The notes under the pieces are model-generated. The model had not been told where the DNA came from and did no database searches. It saw only the letters and a list, made by a program, of their open reading frames with translations. Of a DNA stretch of 64,000 bases, positions 25,001-36,404 are shown one piece after another. The position numbers were made by a program, and so were the translations under genes. Position 1 is the first letter of the stretch. Each line of letters begins with the position of its first letter. This DNA is from Paragorgia papillata (Eukaryota; Cnidaria; Anthozoa; Scleralcyonacea; Coralliidae): positions 2,089,001 to 2,153,000 of the forward strand of contig JAWNZC010000445.1 of the NCBI GenBank assembly GCA_035771165.1, given 5' to 3'.

Positions 25001-28000
25001 GGAAATATATATTATCAATTGAATTTTGGGAGATATGCTCAGTGATATTTTACAGAGGATTTCACATAACTTTTGCCGAATGTGTTCCGAAGTTCGTTCG
25101 TTATTTCCGAAGTTGGCGACGAACTTCGCAAATTCATTACGTGCGAGATTGCGAAGTTCGTTGTTCACGCCATCATTTCAAAGTTCCCTGTTGGACGTAT
25201 AGAGTACATATTCGAATAACAACGGATCTTAATACTTTCGGTAGACAAAACCTTTAGTGCTGGATTCGGCAGATTCATTCAAGCGATCATTTTGATATAA
25301 AATGTATTTAAATCGGGCAAACAGAAAGTATTTAAACATGTTTTGAAACACACGTCTGGGCGTCACCCAATGTAAGTACGACACACACTGTCATGGTTTA
25401 CTTTTATATTCATCGAATTCTGCCAGAATATCATCTTTAGAATTACAGAATATTAGCTGGCTCTCCATGAGTCTCCACCGGTACCTTCCGGTGGAAGCCA
25501 TCTCGGGAAAAGAATGATTCGAACGCGTTTGAATCCAGAGCAATGTTATGGTAATGACGCGCAGGCTCTCTGCTGTATTAAAAGCTAGCAGGCGCATATT
25601 TGTCCGTATCTCGACCATGATCTAGTGCCGACCCTAATTCCCATACCGTACACCAATATGGCCGCCGCCATTTCATTGTTTTGGTACACCAATATGGCCG
25701 CCGTGACGTCAGATGAAAACGATCTATAGTGTCGGATTCGGCAGATTCAAGCGATCATTTTGATATAGAATTTATTTAAATTCGGACAAACAGAAAATAT
25801 TTAAACATGTTTTAAAACACACGTTTCCAAATGTAATACCACACGCGATATCTAGACATGCACCGAACATGTTCAACAAATTGATATCTTACCGGTATTT
25901 GCTCTATTTGGTGCTTATTATTATACTTGCATTTTGTAGTTGTCGGACTATAAAGCAGCAAGGCCAGGACCAGCCTGTTTTAAAATAGCTCGTCATCTTT
26001 TACGTATTAGGTCTACCCATTGAACTCTAAGTAAACTGGAACGCTATCCATAAGTCAGGCCCTACGAATGGATGAAGCCAAAAATATTTAAATGGTAGTT
26101 TTTCTGAGTTTTGAGCTGAAATATTTAACGCTGAACGTTGGGCTGTATATGAAACTGAAGCTATTGAAAAATGCTATTTGGTATAGAAACTTCAAGACTT
26201 TAGCTAAAAGGGAAATAATTAAAAAATATAAAAACAACTGCCATTTTGTAACCTCGGCAAACAAAATGGCAGTTTTTATATTTTTTAATTATTTCCCTTT
26301 TAGCTAAAGTCTTGAAGTTTCTATAGCAAATAGCATTTTTCAATAGCTTCAGTTTCATATATAGCCCAACGTTCAGCGTTAAGTATTTCAGCTCAAAACT
26401 CAGAAAAACTACAACAAGTTTCTTAGTGTTATTTCCCAGCGAAATATGGTCGAACATTTACTACATTTTGAAAAGTTTAAAATAACGAGGAAATTAAACT
26501 TATACTATACATCAAATTGAAGCCAATGCTATTTCTAAAAATATACGTATAAAACAATGTATTTCAATCCGTTGTTTTGGAGTAATTTGTTATCGTCCCA
26601 AACAAAATATATGGCAGGATTTGGCAGGATGAAAATTAAGTACCTTGAAGCACGGGAGCTACCTGCAAAGGGACTGGCACTGGCTTCAAAATCTCCCCCT
26701 GAGGTCTACCGCGATCGTCGGCGTGTGCAGTTGTAAACATTCATTGTAAAGCCTTTGTAAGCATGTTTATGATGAATTGAAGACGTTGTCAGCCGGATCA
26801 ACTATAACTCGGTCACTTGCAAAGCTATTCAAACAAGTAAACAACTGAGAAACAGTGAAATGTCTTGTGAATATTCAAAAACATCGATAAAATGGCAATA
26901 AGAGACAAAAAGAGACAACCACTGATCATCTGGAGACAACTCGACTGTTCTCTGACGTCCTTCAGTTTAAAGTTTCCGATTATTTTTAATACACCTTCTC
27001 TGACATCTTTGTTTGAGACGACTGCTGTGTAGTGTGCCAAGAAAATGAGAAATGTCTAGAAAAGCTTATAAAATGGCAAGAAAAGCTTCGTTCAAGAGAC
27101 AACGCGTGTCAACGCGGCCATGAAATCGCCATCGCGCGGCCGGGAGACTAATGATCACGACCCCCCCCCCCCCCCCCCCCACTCGCCTAACAAAAATTAA
27201 ATAAAAAAATAACAGAGCCGAAACCTAGACTCGGCTACCACAGTAGCCCGAGTAATAAAGTTAGCTTAGCTTAACTTTTGCCCGCTTTTCATTGTCTTTT
27301 TTTCATTCTGTTGTCGTCTCAAGGCTCCTGGATGCATTGTTTGTTGCTTTCTTTGTATTCCCTGAATCCTTATTTTCTTGTAACCTAACAATCTTCTTGT
27401 CAACATCTGAATGTTCAGGCGAAACGTTTTCTTGTCTCGCCAAACTCCGCCATTTTGACAGCTTCGTGCGTGACATTCACGCGTGGTACACGAACTCGAA
27501 TACCCCGGCCCGCCACAGTGGGGTATTCGACTCGAATACCCCGCCACAGCGGTGTATTCTAGGTTATACCCCGCTGTGGAGGGTAATTCTACAATAAATT
27601 AACTGGTCACGTGGTACAAATCAAGCTCTCTGACTGGACAATTTACAGTTGAGATATAATATATACAGATATATACCTCTTGAAGAGGTATATATCTGTA
27701 TTTAGTATCAACCAACACGTGGTCTATTGCAAATCCGGCTTTCTGATTGGCTGAGCTACAATGGTCTATTGGTGATAGACCATAGTAGCGTTATCCAATG
27801 ATAAACCTTCTTATAGCTGGAATACTCCTATTCTGACCAATCAGAAGCCACGGCATATTCACGCCGCAAGCAAAACCTGGAAACTAGGCTAAAAAATCAA
27901 ACAAAATATTTGTACGAGTGAAGAAAACATTGGCTCGAAAAGTAATGGAAATATATTCAGTTTGACATTTTCGAATAAGAAAATGAATTCGCTTATGCCT

Positions 28001-29811
28001 ATGGAGTATATCTACACCAAATTTGAAGCAAAGTAGTTACAATCTTGTGTTTTGTGAGCGATTGTTTACCATACGCCATCGAACTGCTCTGCATTAATAT
28101 GTATGGGGAGACTTCTGCAAACAAAAAGGTAAAACTATCTGAACATTTAAAACAATGTTTGATAAGACTTCTTTACGTTAAAGAAAAGTTGTTCATGGTT
28201 GATACTAAAGCAATTAGACTGAACTCGTCCTCGTTTTCTAATTGTTAAATATACCTCTTCAAGAGGTATATATCTGTATATATACCTCTTACCAGGTATT
28301 TATCATAGATACATCCCTACAAAAAAACAAAGGAAACCGACTCAACTATTAAATAAACATAATAATACGCGTTCAGTGTTTTAATACTAAGACAGAAGTA
28401 TATGCAGTGACTGGAACTAGGTCACGTTCAGACATGCATTGACCTGTGCGTGGGCTACTATTGCAGGTTTGAATTTTATTATCATTTTACAACACCAAAA
28501 AGATCCTTTATTTATTCCTTCTAAATATCTAACGGACTAACAAGGTTTACCAAATTTCTTGTCTTGCCTCTTGGTTATACAGTCAGCTACGTGCGGCGGC
28601 GTGGGCGTCCGCCTAACCGAAATTCTCCCCCTTCCCACCCACTCGTCTCCACGAGAGATTTGACTGAGTATGAGGAATAAACTGAGTCGTACTCCACAGT
28701 CGCGGCTCACTTTGAACACGAACAAATTGACCATATATACGAGTGTGTTCGCGACTTAAATAACACATCTTAAGTCGCGACTTATTTTCTCCCGTTTAAA
28801 CGGCCCTAATATTATAAAACTTGAAAAATATCCAGTGCATATACTTACTAATGCATCAAATTAAACATTTGTTAGCAGTTTACGATGACTGGTCATACGT
28901 CAATAAGATTCAATCTTGATAAAAGTTCGCTAATTTCAATAACTTTTGAGGATTGGAAGAGGTTGCATTTATCAGTGTCCGCGACGTTCGGCATGTATTG
29001 CGTAAGTCATTACAAAAATATAATCGACTTTTTCACTTCCCCCCAAAATTAAACTTCCCCCGCTGGATTTCTTGTTAGTCTCTAGCTAGATGGCGTAAAG
29101 ATCGACGATAAGATGTCTAGAACTAATTAGACTGTCACAAAATTAAATGACGGCTTTTTGGAAGAATTTTCTGTATATATCACCACTAACCTTGATTGGC
29201 CTTGGTTTACACGGAATTGCCAACATGCTAAACATAACAATGACACTAATCACGTCTGACTCTTTTCAACTGCCTTTTAAATTCCGTTTTCAATTTTGTT
29301 TATTGTCATGCACTGCATGGTATATTGAGACAATAAACAAAATTGAACTGAGATAAACTCGAACACTTTTCATAGGGTACTCTCTCTATATATATTTTTA
29401 GCTAGCTATATTTATTATAGTTGAAAAAGATTTTCATACTCAATAAAAGTTTTCTTTTACCTTATACTGATAGTATCTGTGCATTTCCGCTTTTCTTTGT
29501 TTTCTCTCGTTGAGAGATATTCTCATACGGCTTTGTATAATAATATTCTCTAAAATATGCACTCAGCACTATATAGTTCTAAATACTAAGGTATTTCCTC
29601 TTTTCATCATGTTTATTTTCGATTTATTCGTTGTTTCAGTGCACATCACAAGCGTTATCTCAATCTATATACCTTCAGTTACTTGTTTAGCTCTGTAATT
29701 ATCTTGTATTATACTGCATGTATATGTAACCATATAGGCGTTCAACTATATAGAATACGATATTTTACATGTAAAGACACCGATTCAACCAGCCAATGAA
29801 ATTGACGTGCT

Positions 29812-29851
<40 letters not shown>

Positions 29852-30155
29852 CATTTATATTGCGGTAAAAATGGAGCTCAGAACTAGATTTAGCGTTTAT
29901 GAGATATACAGAATAATAAATATGTACATGAATGCGTGCATGGGCGATGGGAGATGTCAACGTTCTCGCGTGATCAGATAAAAGTTAAATTCAATTTCTC
30001 CAGGCGCATATTATATGTACCTATATATATATATATATATATATCAGTCACCGTGATACTATACAGTATTTACCTATTATAACCAGACATTGACTAACAT
30101 TACCTTTTCCGGCACCAGTCACTAACGCCGTACGCCCAGTAAAGTTGATCTCCAT
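15911..30155 (-). CDS. DCXR: L-xylulose reductase-like short-chain dehydrogenase (spliced)
   Basis: This is a NAD(P)H-dependent reductase of the SDR family; its closest match from memory is L-xylulose/carbonyl reductase. Exons in order are 30155-30104, 23327-23230, 22940-22780, 20958-20916, 20124-20025, 19015-18951 and 16014-15911. The N-terminus MEINFTGRTALVTGAGKGIG contains the TGxxxGxG cofactor loop and spans the first junction. Exon 3 has LLVNNAAF. The 43-bp exon 4 gives SMLVNVKAPLRLSQ with the conserved Asn. Exon 5 gives GGAIVNVSSISS with the catalytic Ser. YGITK (YxxxK) spans the exon 5/6 junction. The last exon ends YLLSDKASNITG...DGGYLIN-stop. All junctions are GT-AG and in phase, except that about 39 codons (expected IRVNxVNPT to PLGR) between 18951 and 16014 were not found. 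Either a divergent exon was missed, or the gene is damaged there. Large introns are filled with transposons. Confidence 0.88.
17939..18294. mobile_element. MITE-like element, about 355 bp, in a DCXR-like gene intron
   Basis: The ends CCTCGTTCCCAGGGCCTTT and AAGGCCCTGGGAACGAGG are an extended inverted pair of about 60 bp with a few mismatches. Flanking DNA shares TACTACA on both sides. This end type is one I associate with anthozoan genomes. Confidence 0.85.
18640..18858. repeat. (CAGA)n / (CAAA)n microsatellite
   Basis: About 220 bp of CAGA and CAAA tetranucleotides lie in blocks on the plus strand. The long ORFs on both strands (Cys-Leu-Phe-Val and Thr-Asn-Lys-Gln periodicities) are artefacts of the 4-bp unit. 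Confidence 0.95.
20195..20400. repeat. dispersed repeat, GTCGGTTTTCTTTG family, copy 1
   Basis: It shares CAAGTCGGTTTTCTTTGATG, GCGGTTTATATACAGG, AACCTCGCAATAACAATA and TAATAAACTTCGGGT with the segment at about 58918-59405, in the same orientation. A shorter relative (GAGTCGGTTTTCTTTG) is at about 45712. It is non-coding. Confidence 0.75.
20488..20905. repeat. dispersed repeat, copy 2 of the family at 235-500
   Basis: It shares the blocks listed for 235-500 and extends further. It carries a 123-codon plus-strand ORF that is not open in the other copy. Its right edge lies about 10 bp from the 43-bp exon of the dehydrogenase (20916-20958). Confidence 0.65.
23338..23435. repeat. (CAAA)n microsatellite beside a DCXR-like exon
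   Basis: About 20 copies of CAAA/ACAA start 11 bp upstream (in gene orientation) of the acceptor of exon 23327-23230. On the minus strand they serve as a T/G-rich tract before the acceptor. Confidence 0.9.
24330..24475. repeat. hairpin-forming repeat, GATATATCCCG family
   Basis: It contains GGGGTATGATATATCCC twice in tandem, then the inverted CGGGATATATCAGACCTC. A strong stem-loop is expected, and there is no coding content. Confidence 0.55.
24735..25738. mobile_element. composite inverted-repeat element, about 1 kb
   Basis: An outer left part GAGCGTTTTCACTCACGTGA is answered at the right by TGACGTCAGATGAAAACGATC. An inner pair is GGTCGAGATACGGACAAATA (24841) and its exact inverse near 25605. 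Between them lie GAAGTTCG-rich sequence and a repeated AACAAACCTTAG-like flank. Only short ORFs are present. It is probably a non-autonomous DNA transposon, or two nested copies. Confidence 0.65.
26092..26416. mobile_element. nearly perfect long foldback, arms about 155 bp
   Basis: The left arm starts GGTAGTTTTTCTGAGTTTTG and the right arm ends with the inverse CAAAACTCAGAAAAACTAC. The arms match over nearly their whole length with only a few differences, and meet at a loop of about 15 bases (ACCTCGGCAAAC). Both arms translate to the same MVVFLSFELKYLTLNVGLYM ORF on opposite strands, which only reflects the symmetry. Confidence 0.9.
27161..27180. repeat. poly(C) run
   Basis: Twenty consecutive cytosines. 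Length in the assembly may be unreliable. Confidence 0.9.
27645..28320. repeat. element bounded by a shared palindrome
   Basis: Both ends carry the palindromic words CCTCTTGAAGAGG (27677) and CCTCTTCAAGAGG (28255), next to TATATATCTGTAT. The interior contains TTTCTGATTGGCTGAGC and a short ORF of no recognisable family. It is probably a non-autonomous element. Confidence 0.5.
29814..29850. repeat. (TA)n microsatellite
   Basis: An uninterrupted TA run. A second, shorter one lies at 30022-30044, 5' (in gene sense) of the 30155-30104 exon boundary. Confidence 0.9.
30104..30155 (-). CDS. DCXR: DCXR-like gene, first coding exon
   Basis: It starts at ATG 30155 and reads MEINFTGRTALVTGAGK, then the donor AAAAG|GTAATG. 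The next exon, 6.8 kb away, supplies GIGRATAKLLAKCGANVIAL to complete the Rossmann glycine loop. The start matches the position of the first residues in DCXR proteins, whose cofactor loop lies about 10 residues in. Confidence 0.88.
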
Positions 30156-30639
30156 GTTTAGAATATATAGTGTTGTTTTCCGCAACTGAGTCGCACAAAA
30201 AGAATAACTTGCAAATATGTACAGCCTGCAAATAAGTACCGTATTTACTCGTTTAAGCGCCGCCCCCGATTATACGCCGCACATGAGAGCAAAAATATAA
30301 AAGAGCGCCGCCCTCGAATAAGTGAGGCACTTATTCACAACAATGCGGCGCTTAATCGAAGCACCGTCTGACAGAATTGTTCGAGAAGCCAAACTAAAAA
30401 ACAACTACAGTACATCTCAATCTTAAATCAGCCTCGGAAATTTATTCTCCTGTATTACAGTGTTTTTATGTTCAAAGTGAGTATATTTCAATGCTCTCCC
30501 ATTTAACTCTCTCTTGAAACATTTTTATTTTGTTGTTAACATTTCTTGTTATCGTTTACAAATAAAATAATTTTTTAACGAGTAAATATTAGGGGTAATA
30601 AAGTCCCTTATGTATAAAGGTATAAAGCCCCTTATGGGA

Positions 30640-30889
30640 TAGCCTGCGTAGCAGGCGTTCTGTTCTGGGGGAGAGGGTTGAGAGGGGCAGCGGAAAGAGG
30701 CTTGAGAGCTCGAGGCGCCGGTGGAGCACGCGCGAGAGGCGAGAAAAAAATAATTTTCTTCTCGCCTCGCTTTATTTTTTCTCGCCTCTTTCGCGCGCTC
30801 AAGCCTCTCAAGCTTGGCGCCTCTCAAGCCTCTTTCTGCTGCCCCTCTCAACTCTCTCCCCCAGAACAGAACGCCTGCTACGCAGGCTA
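30640..30889. mobile_element. hAT-like MITE, 250 bp
   Basis: Perfect ends TAGCCTGCGTAGCAGGCG and CGCCTGCTACGCAGGCTA continue into CTGTTCTGGGGGAGAG and its inverse. The arms extend over about 110 bp around a centre of AAAATAATTTTC type. Flanks are CTTATGGGA on the left and CTTATGGAA on the right, consistent with an 8-9 bp target duplication that has one mutation. Confidence 0.85.
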
Positions 30890-32728
30890 CTTATGGAAGA
30901 AGTAATTAATATGTATATATATTTTATATAGTTTTTATAAGTACTATTAAAGTAGCTGACCACGTATATACTCCTTGGTATATACTCATGCACTAGTCAC
31001 TATATATATAGCTTGAGTTACCGTTTAAGCTTATTCGCCAGCTTTGCTTGACCAGCTATAACATGTTTACCACATACAATTATCCTGACTCACTAGATGC
31101 AACTCGAACCCAAATTGACCCCAAATATTCCATAGTGTCACGATCGATATTACCCTGGATGCCAGAAGCATAGCGGTAGATCAGATCAATATATTGTTGA
31201 AACAATATATGTACATGCAGTCACGGTTAATAGAACGTCCGCACGCAGACGAAAGAAAATTAAAAAAGAGGAATGGGTATAGGAGGCTGAATTATTTTAA
31301 GTTGGGTTATATGCAAGAAAATATCTTAGAAAAACCCTGAAATCACATTTACCAGTTCACAGTAGCCAGTACAGGATTTCCTTTTCTCTGTCTTTTTCTA
31401 TGCATTATTTTTATTATTATTTTGTTACTAGGAGGACACGTTGGAACGCATGCAAAGGAAAACAAACTAGGATTTTGTTGGTTTGCACTTCCGGACATAA
31501 TAGCGTGGTGATGTTGGAAGAACCTTCTAAAGCCCGGTTAACACGGTACAGAGCTACCGTTTAACGAAATTCTTTCCTCATTTTGAAGTCAACATAAGAA
31601 TTTGTTTGCATCTAAACTAAACTAAATTGAACTATAAACTAAACTATAAACTAAACTACTTCTTCGGCTGAAGTTTTAATACATATAAGTATCCCAAAAT
31701 TTTAACATAACCAACCTTAACCCTAAACACTAACCAATATATTATTTCAATATTGTTCACGTTAAAAATAAACATGTCTTAAAATTTGTGTTTTAGTACT
31801 AACAGTCTGTGACGTCATTTTGGAACTTATATAAAACTTCACCCAATTCGTCTTTACAAATTTAGTTCTTGCAACATCTCCCATAGAAATAAACACAATT
31901 ATTTAAAAAAAAAAATTGAAAACATTGGGGTATACCTCCTATACATTGGGGTATACTTCTTATACGTTTGTCTTCTGAATCTCAAGGGATTGATTGCAAA
32001 CCACACATCAAGTTTGGTTTCACTGTTCAAGGCTAGCTCACAGTACGTTCCAGCATTCCCTTATCATTTTTGTCACTTTTTATATTATAAACTTTGAAAA
32101 TGTAACAGACGTGAGACGTCGGTTTATTTATATTAAAATGTTTTGATTTGTCCATAGTCAGTGGCTATGATTTGCATGTCTGGGCCCTTATCTATCCATT
32201 TTGACTCATTCCTGCATGTGGTGTCTGTAAGAATTCTCCATCTGGTATCAGTCAGTGACCTGTTTGAGAATCGCATTCAGGAATCAAACCTTTATCTGCA
32301 TTTACCTTTTATTATTTATAAACAAAAACTAAGATAAACTCGGCAAAATATATCACCGCATGCAGAAATAATATTCATTTAGTGGAGCAATGTTTTCAAT
32401 TTTGTGGAATTTCCCAAGTGAAGCTTGGAACTATTGAATATATAGAAGTATAGAAACACAACCTTATAATTTATATATTAGTTTTATTTCCCGTTCATCA
32501 TCCTACTTTCCTTGCAGCCCTTTCTTCCTTCAATCACTTTACCAGAAATTAATTAAACTGGCAACATGCACCCTGCAGAGAAGAGAGCGTCATGTGAATG
32601 TTCAGGCGATGGGGCGAAACGTTCTTTGTTTCACCATTGTTCGGTCTAGTGCTTTGGCTTTCGTTTCGTTCATAAACATAAAATAGTTATGGCTACAGTC
32701 TCGAGCGTCGCGATAACTATGTATTGGT

Positions 32729-32881
32729 GAGAGAATGGTCACTCGCGTGCTCTATGGGATATAGTGTCCTGAAAATTAGATAGAATGCCACGAGGGACTT
32801 TCGGTCCCTTGCGGCCTTCTATCTAATTCTTGCAATTGGGACTCTATATCCCATAGAGCACGCGAGTGATCATTCTCTAAC
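32729..32881. mobile_element. foldback element, about 150 bp
   Basis: The left arm AGAGAATGGTCACTCGCGTG and the right arm CACGCGAGTGATCATTCTCT are inverted copies, with arms of about 70 bp including GGGATATAG and TAGATAGAA. The centre contains GGGACTTTCGGTCCC, itself a hairpin. Confidence 0.85.
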
Positions 32882-33226
32882 CGTCTTAGAGAATGGTTGC
32901 AACCACGAAGAAGTTTCAATTTTAACTATAAATGTGGTTTTTCTCCGTCTAGCACGTTTACCAGATAATTTACTCTATATAGACTACAGTAGTGACTCTA
33001 TTGAATTCATTAGTGACTATATATAGAGTTCGATTCATAGTTGCTATGACAAAAGAAAACAAAAGATCTTTGCAGTGGACTCTATATAGAGCTCACTAAT
33101 ATGTCTAATCTTGATGAATCAAAACACTATGCAATATAGAGCGTTGAAATACTCGATCGGGATTGGCTGAGTGGGTGCAACCATTCTCTAACGCTCAACA
33201 TTATATGGCAATTTATAGACCTTATT

Positions 33227-33376
33227 CCAAAATGACTGACAATTTAAAATTCTTTTATATGCATATAAATTGGCCTCGTTTTAGAGTAAAAATTATTTTG
33301 TTTCGTACATGAAAACGAGTTCATAAGGGCCAATTTATATGCATATAAAAGAATATTAATTCGGCGACCATTTTGG
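33227..33376. mobile_element. foldback element, about 150 bp
   Basis: The ends are CCAAAATGACTGACAATTTA and a right end closing CGACCATTTTGG. The inner arms TTTTATATGCATATAAATTG and CAATTTATATGCATATAAAA are perfect. A diverged relative (TTTATATGCATTTAAATTTG) occurs at about 54168. Confidence 0.8.
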
Positions 33377-34123
33377 ATTTAAAACAGGGACGTAACACGG
33401 TCCACCTCGGGCCGCTACTTTCGAGTGGTAAAATACGTTAACATACTGTGAATACGTAAGTAAAGTAAATACGAACTAAATTTGCTGTATTACATAAAAC
33501 GAATGCAAGATATCCTCTTAATATGAACGTGAAATAAAGTTTTTGGTTTGATGTTTCTCTTTCTTTCAAGCCATTTTATCATCATCAATCATATCGTATT
33601 CACTGCATAACGCATGGGGGCCGCTACTTACGAGGAGCCGCTAAGTTCGGGGGGCCCGCTACTTTCGGAAATTTTTAAGACATCTGAAATCTGCCGCTAC
33701 TTTCTGGGGGGCCGCTACTTTCGGGATTCTACGGTAATCAGAGTCTGCAAAGAGCAGGTATGCATGCAGATCTGATGCTTTTGTTGAAGTGGTGTATTGG
33801 TTAATTAAGGACCATATTCCTATATATGTTTCTGAGATCTCGTGTTGTTTATAAATACATGTGTCAATGATGTGGTGCATTGTATTTGGGGCAAACATAT
33901 ATATTGCAGCTTGTCATATTTACGTTCGCTTTGCCATGGTTGCACAGGTCAGTAGACCGAGTAAACGGTCTATGTCACATGGAAACTACGACATGAAACC
34001 ACGACAAGTGTTCCATTTTAACGAAATTCAACCGTGCATCGTACACCATCCTTGGGAATCATTGTCAATCTTTCCTCAATCTTTGAAGTTTGCCCGGGTA
34101 CAAGTCGAAACTTGAACTTTTGA

Positions 34124-34597
34124 ATGACGTATGTTAACTTTGTGGAAAAACAGTCTGGGCACCAAATCAAGAAACTGAACATTCGGCAAGAGGATGGAAA
34201 GGTTAAAGCCCTCAGAAGTGATAATGGGCATTTGATGGAAAGGTTAAAGCCCTCAGAAGTGATAATGGACATTTTTGCTAGATATTGTGCAGAAAAGGGT
34301 ATTTCCCATGAATTCACGAATCCATATTGTCCGGAGCAAAATGGAGTTGCCAAACGTCTAAATCGTACAATCATCGAGGCTGTAAGATCAATAATTCATC
34401 AAGCAAAATTGCCTCTGCAATTCTGGGCAGAAGCTTGCAGCATAGCAGTTTACCTTCACAATCGAAGTCCTACGACAGCTCTAAAGGGTGAAACTCCATT
34501 CGAATGTTGTTTTGGCGAAAAACCAGACATTTCCAATTTAAGAGTCTTGGCTGTGTGTGTTACGTACACGTTCCATATTGTCAACGCCAGAAGTTAG
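34124..34597 (+). pseudogene. copia integrase fragment
   Basis: The fragment contains NPYCPEQNGVAKRLNRTIIE, the conserved end of the integrase catalytic core, then a LPLQFWAEA segment typical of copia elements. The N-terminal zinc-binding part is absent. The frame continues in a shifted phase (KSHKAIFVGYLQSTKG near 34600-34650) before it is cut by the insert. Confidence 0.85.
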
Positions 34598-34649
34598 ATA
34601 AAAAATCCCATAAAGCGATTTTTGTCGGATATCTTCAGAGTACCAAAGG

Positions 34650-35030
34650 CAGGGGTGGAAAAAATAGCGGACCACGGGACCATTGGTCCCAGAAATCTTT
34701 TTGATCAGCAGAAAACAAAAGGAAGATAGTAAAGAAAAAATAATAAGTAAATAGATAAAATAAGGGAAACTTAAAAAAGAAACGAAAAAGATAAAAGAGG
34801 GAAGAATAAGTAATAATACAATTGTGCAGTTTCAATATTAGTATCAAAATTATCAGTGAATACTGAAATTACTTGTTCTGTTAAAATATAGTATTCCGTT
34901 TGACAGCTTGTTAGTACTACACAGTTACATGGTGGTGATTACTTGTGTGGAAATGTGTGACGTAACATCTGTAAACATGGTTGTGAGATGAGTTGGATAT
35001 ACAATTATGGTCACCATGGTAGAATGCTTT
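34650..35030. other. insert within the copia element
   Basis: This non-coding, A-rich sequence separates the integrase end (about 34648) from the resumed pol frame (about 35031). It begins with a GGGTGGAAAAAATAGCGG type start and contains an A/T-rich middle. Its origin is not recognised; it may be a small transposon or a rearranged fragment. Confidence 0.45.
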
Positions 35031-35750
35031 GAGAGATGTTGTAAGACAGCGAAGAGTTCCTAACAGATTTAGAGATGATGATTGTCTGGTGGTTGATTCT
35101 TTAACTTCAAAAATTGATTAACCTAAATCAGTTGATGATGCTTTGAATGGTGAACATTCCAATCAGTGGAGTGAAGCCATGAACTCAGAATATTCATCCT
35201 TATTAAAGAATGAGACGTGGGAATTGGTGCCTCCACCTAAAGGAAAGAATGTATAGTAGGATCTCGATGGGTCTTAAAAGTCAAGCGTGATGAAAATGGT
35301 TCAGTAAATCGTTTTAAAGCTAGACTGGTCGCACAAGGGTATTCACAAACGAAAGGAGTAGATTATGACGAAGTGTTCTCATCAGTAGCTCGACATACAT
35401 CTGTCAGATCATTACTTGCGCTAGCTAATGCACATGAAAAACTGCATTTCTTAATGAGTTAATGGTTCATTAGATTGTGAGATTTATATGTCACAGCCAA
35501 AAGGATTCGTCGATCCTGACAGATCTGACCAAGTCTGTAAATTGAAGAAGAGTATTTAAGGACTTAAACAATCAGCTCGTTGCTGGAATGTTACTCTCGA
35601 CGAATATTTGAAATCAGTTGATTATCGTAAAAGTAATGCAGATGGTTGCATATATGTTAAGTCTATCAAGAATGCTGATGGACATGTCAGTTTTGTTATA
35701 TACTGGGTGTATATGTAGACGATATAGTTCCAGTATCTAATGACATTTCT

Positions 35751-36404
35751 TTGCTGAAAACAGAGAAGGCATCATTATGTCAAAGATTCGAGATGGTTGA
35801 CCAGGGTGAAGCACGTTATCTTCTTGGAATGGCAATCAAACGAAACAGGAAAGCTAAGACTTTGTCAATCAATCAACCATGTTACCTTGAAAGAGTGCTT
35901 AAAAGATTTGGCATGGAGAAGTGCAAGCCTGTCTCCACTCCTCTCGAGCCTGGTAAAATATTTCAGCAATTGTCAACAGATGATGAATCTTTTGATACTG
36001 AAATGTACCAACAAGCAATTGGATGCCTGACATATGCATCAACTACAACTAGACCAGATATCGCTGCTGCAGTTGGAACTTTATCCAAATATATGTCCAA
36101 ACCAAGTAAGGATCACTGGACGGGGGTTAAGCGTATAATGCGATATTTGAAAGGAACATTGAACTATATACCATACGACCATATGGTCTTAAATTCTCTG
36201 TTGATAAGAAGGAAGCAGAGTTCTTTGGTTTTTCTTATGCAGATTGGGGAGGAGACATCGATACACGTCGCTCTACATCTGGATATGTGTTTGTTCGTGA
36301 AAGGGTTAACTGGAGATATGGTGGCAGATATCATGACCAAAGGACTACCAAAACGTACCTTTGAGATATTTAGAAACTCATTAGGTGTTTATGATGTTGT
36401 TTAA
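35751..36404 (+). pseudogene. copia reverse transcriptase/RNase H remnant
   Basis: Open over 217 codons, with YLLGMAIKRNRKAKTLSINQ and YLERVLKRFGMEKCKPVSTP, hallmarks of the copia RT thumb and connection. The later part shifts frame inside the RNase H region (FSYADWGGDIDTRRSTSGY lies in another frame at about 36230-36290). Confidence 0.8.

Larger units (their letters stand above)
30156..33220. other. intergenic region, mostly transposon-derived
   Basis: The 5' flank of the dehydrogenase gene. At 30235-30345 there is a GC-rich repeat around GTATTTACTCGTTTAAGCGC. At 31600-31680 there is a short ACTAAACTATAA repeat. Foldbacks at 30640-30889 and 32729-32881 are listed separately. No gene is supported. 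Confidence 0.5.

Noticed and set aside
26092..26457. Matching ORFs on opposite strands (LSFELKYLTLNVGLYM)
   Set aside because: They are mirror images produced by the palindrome, with no domain.
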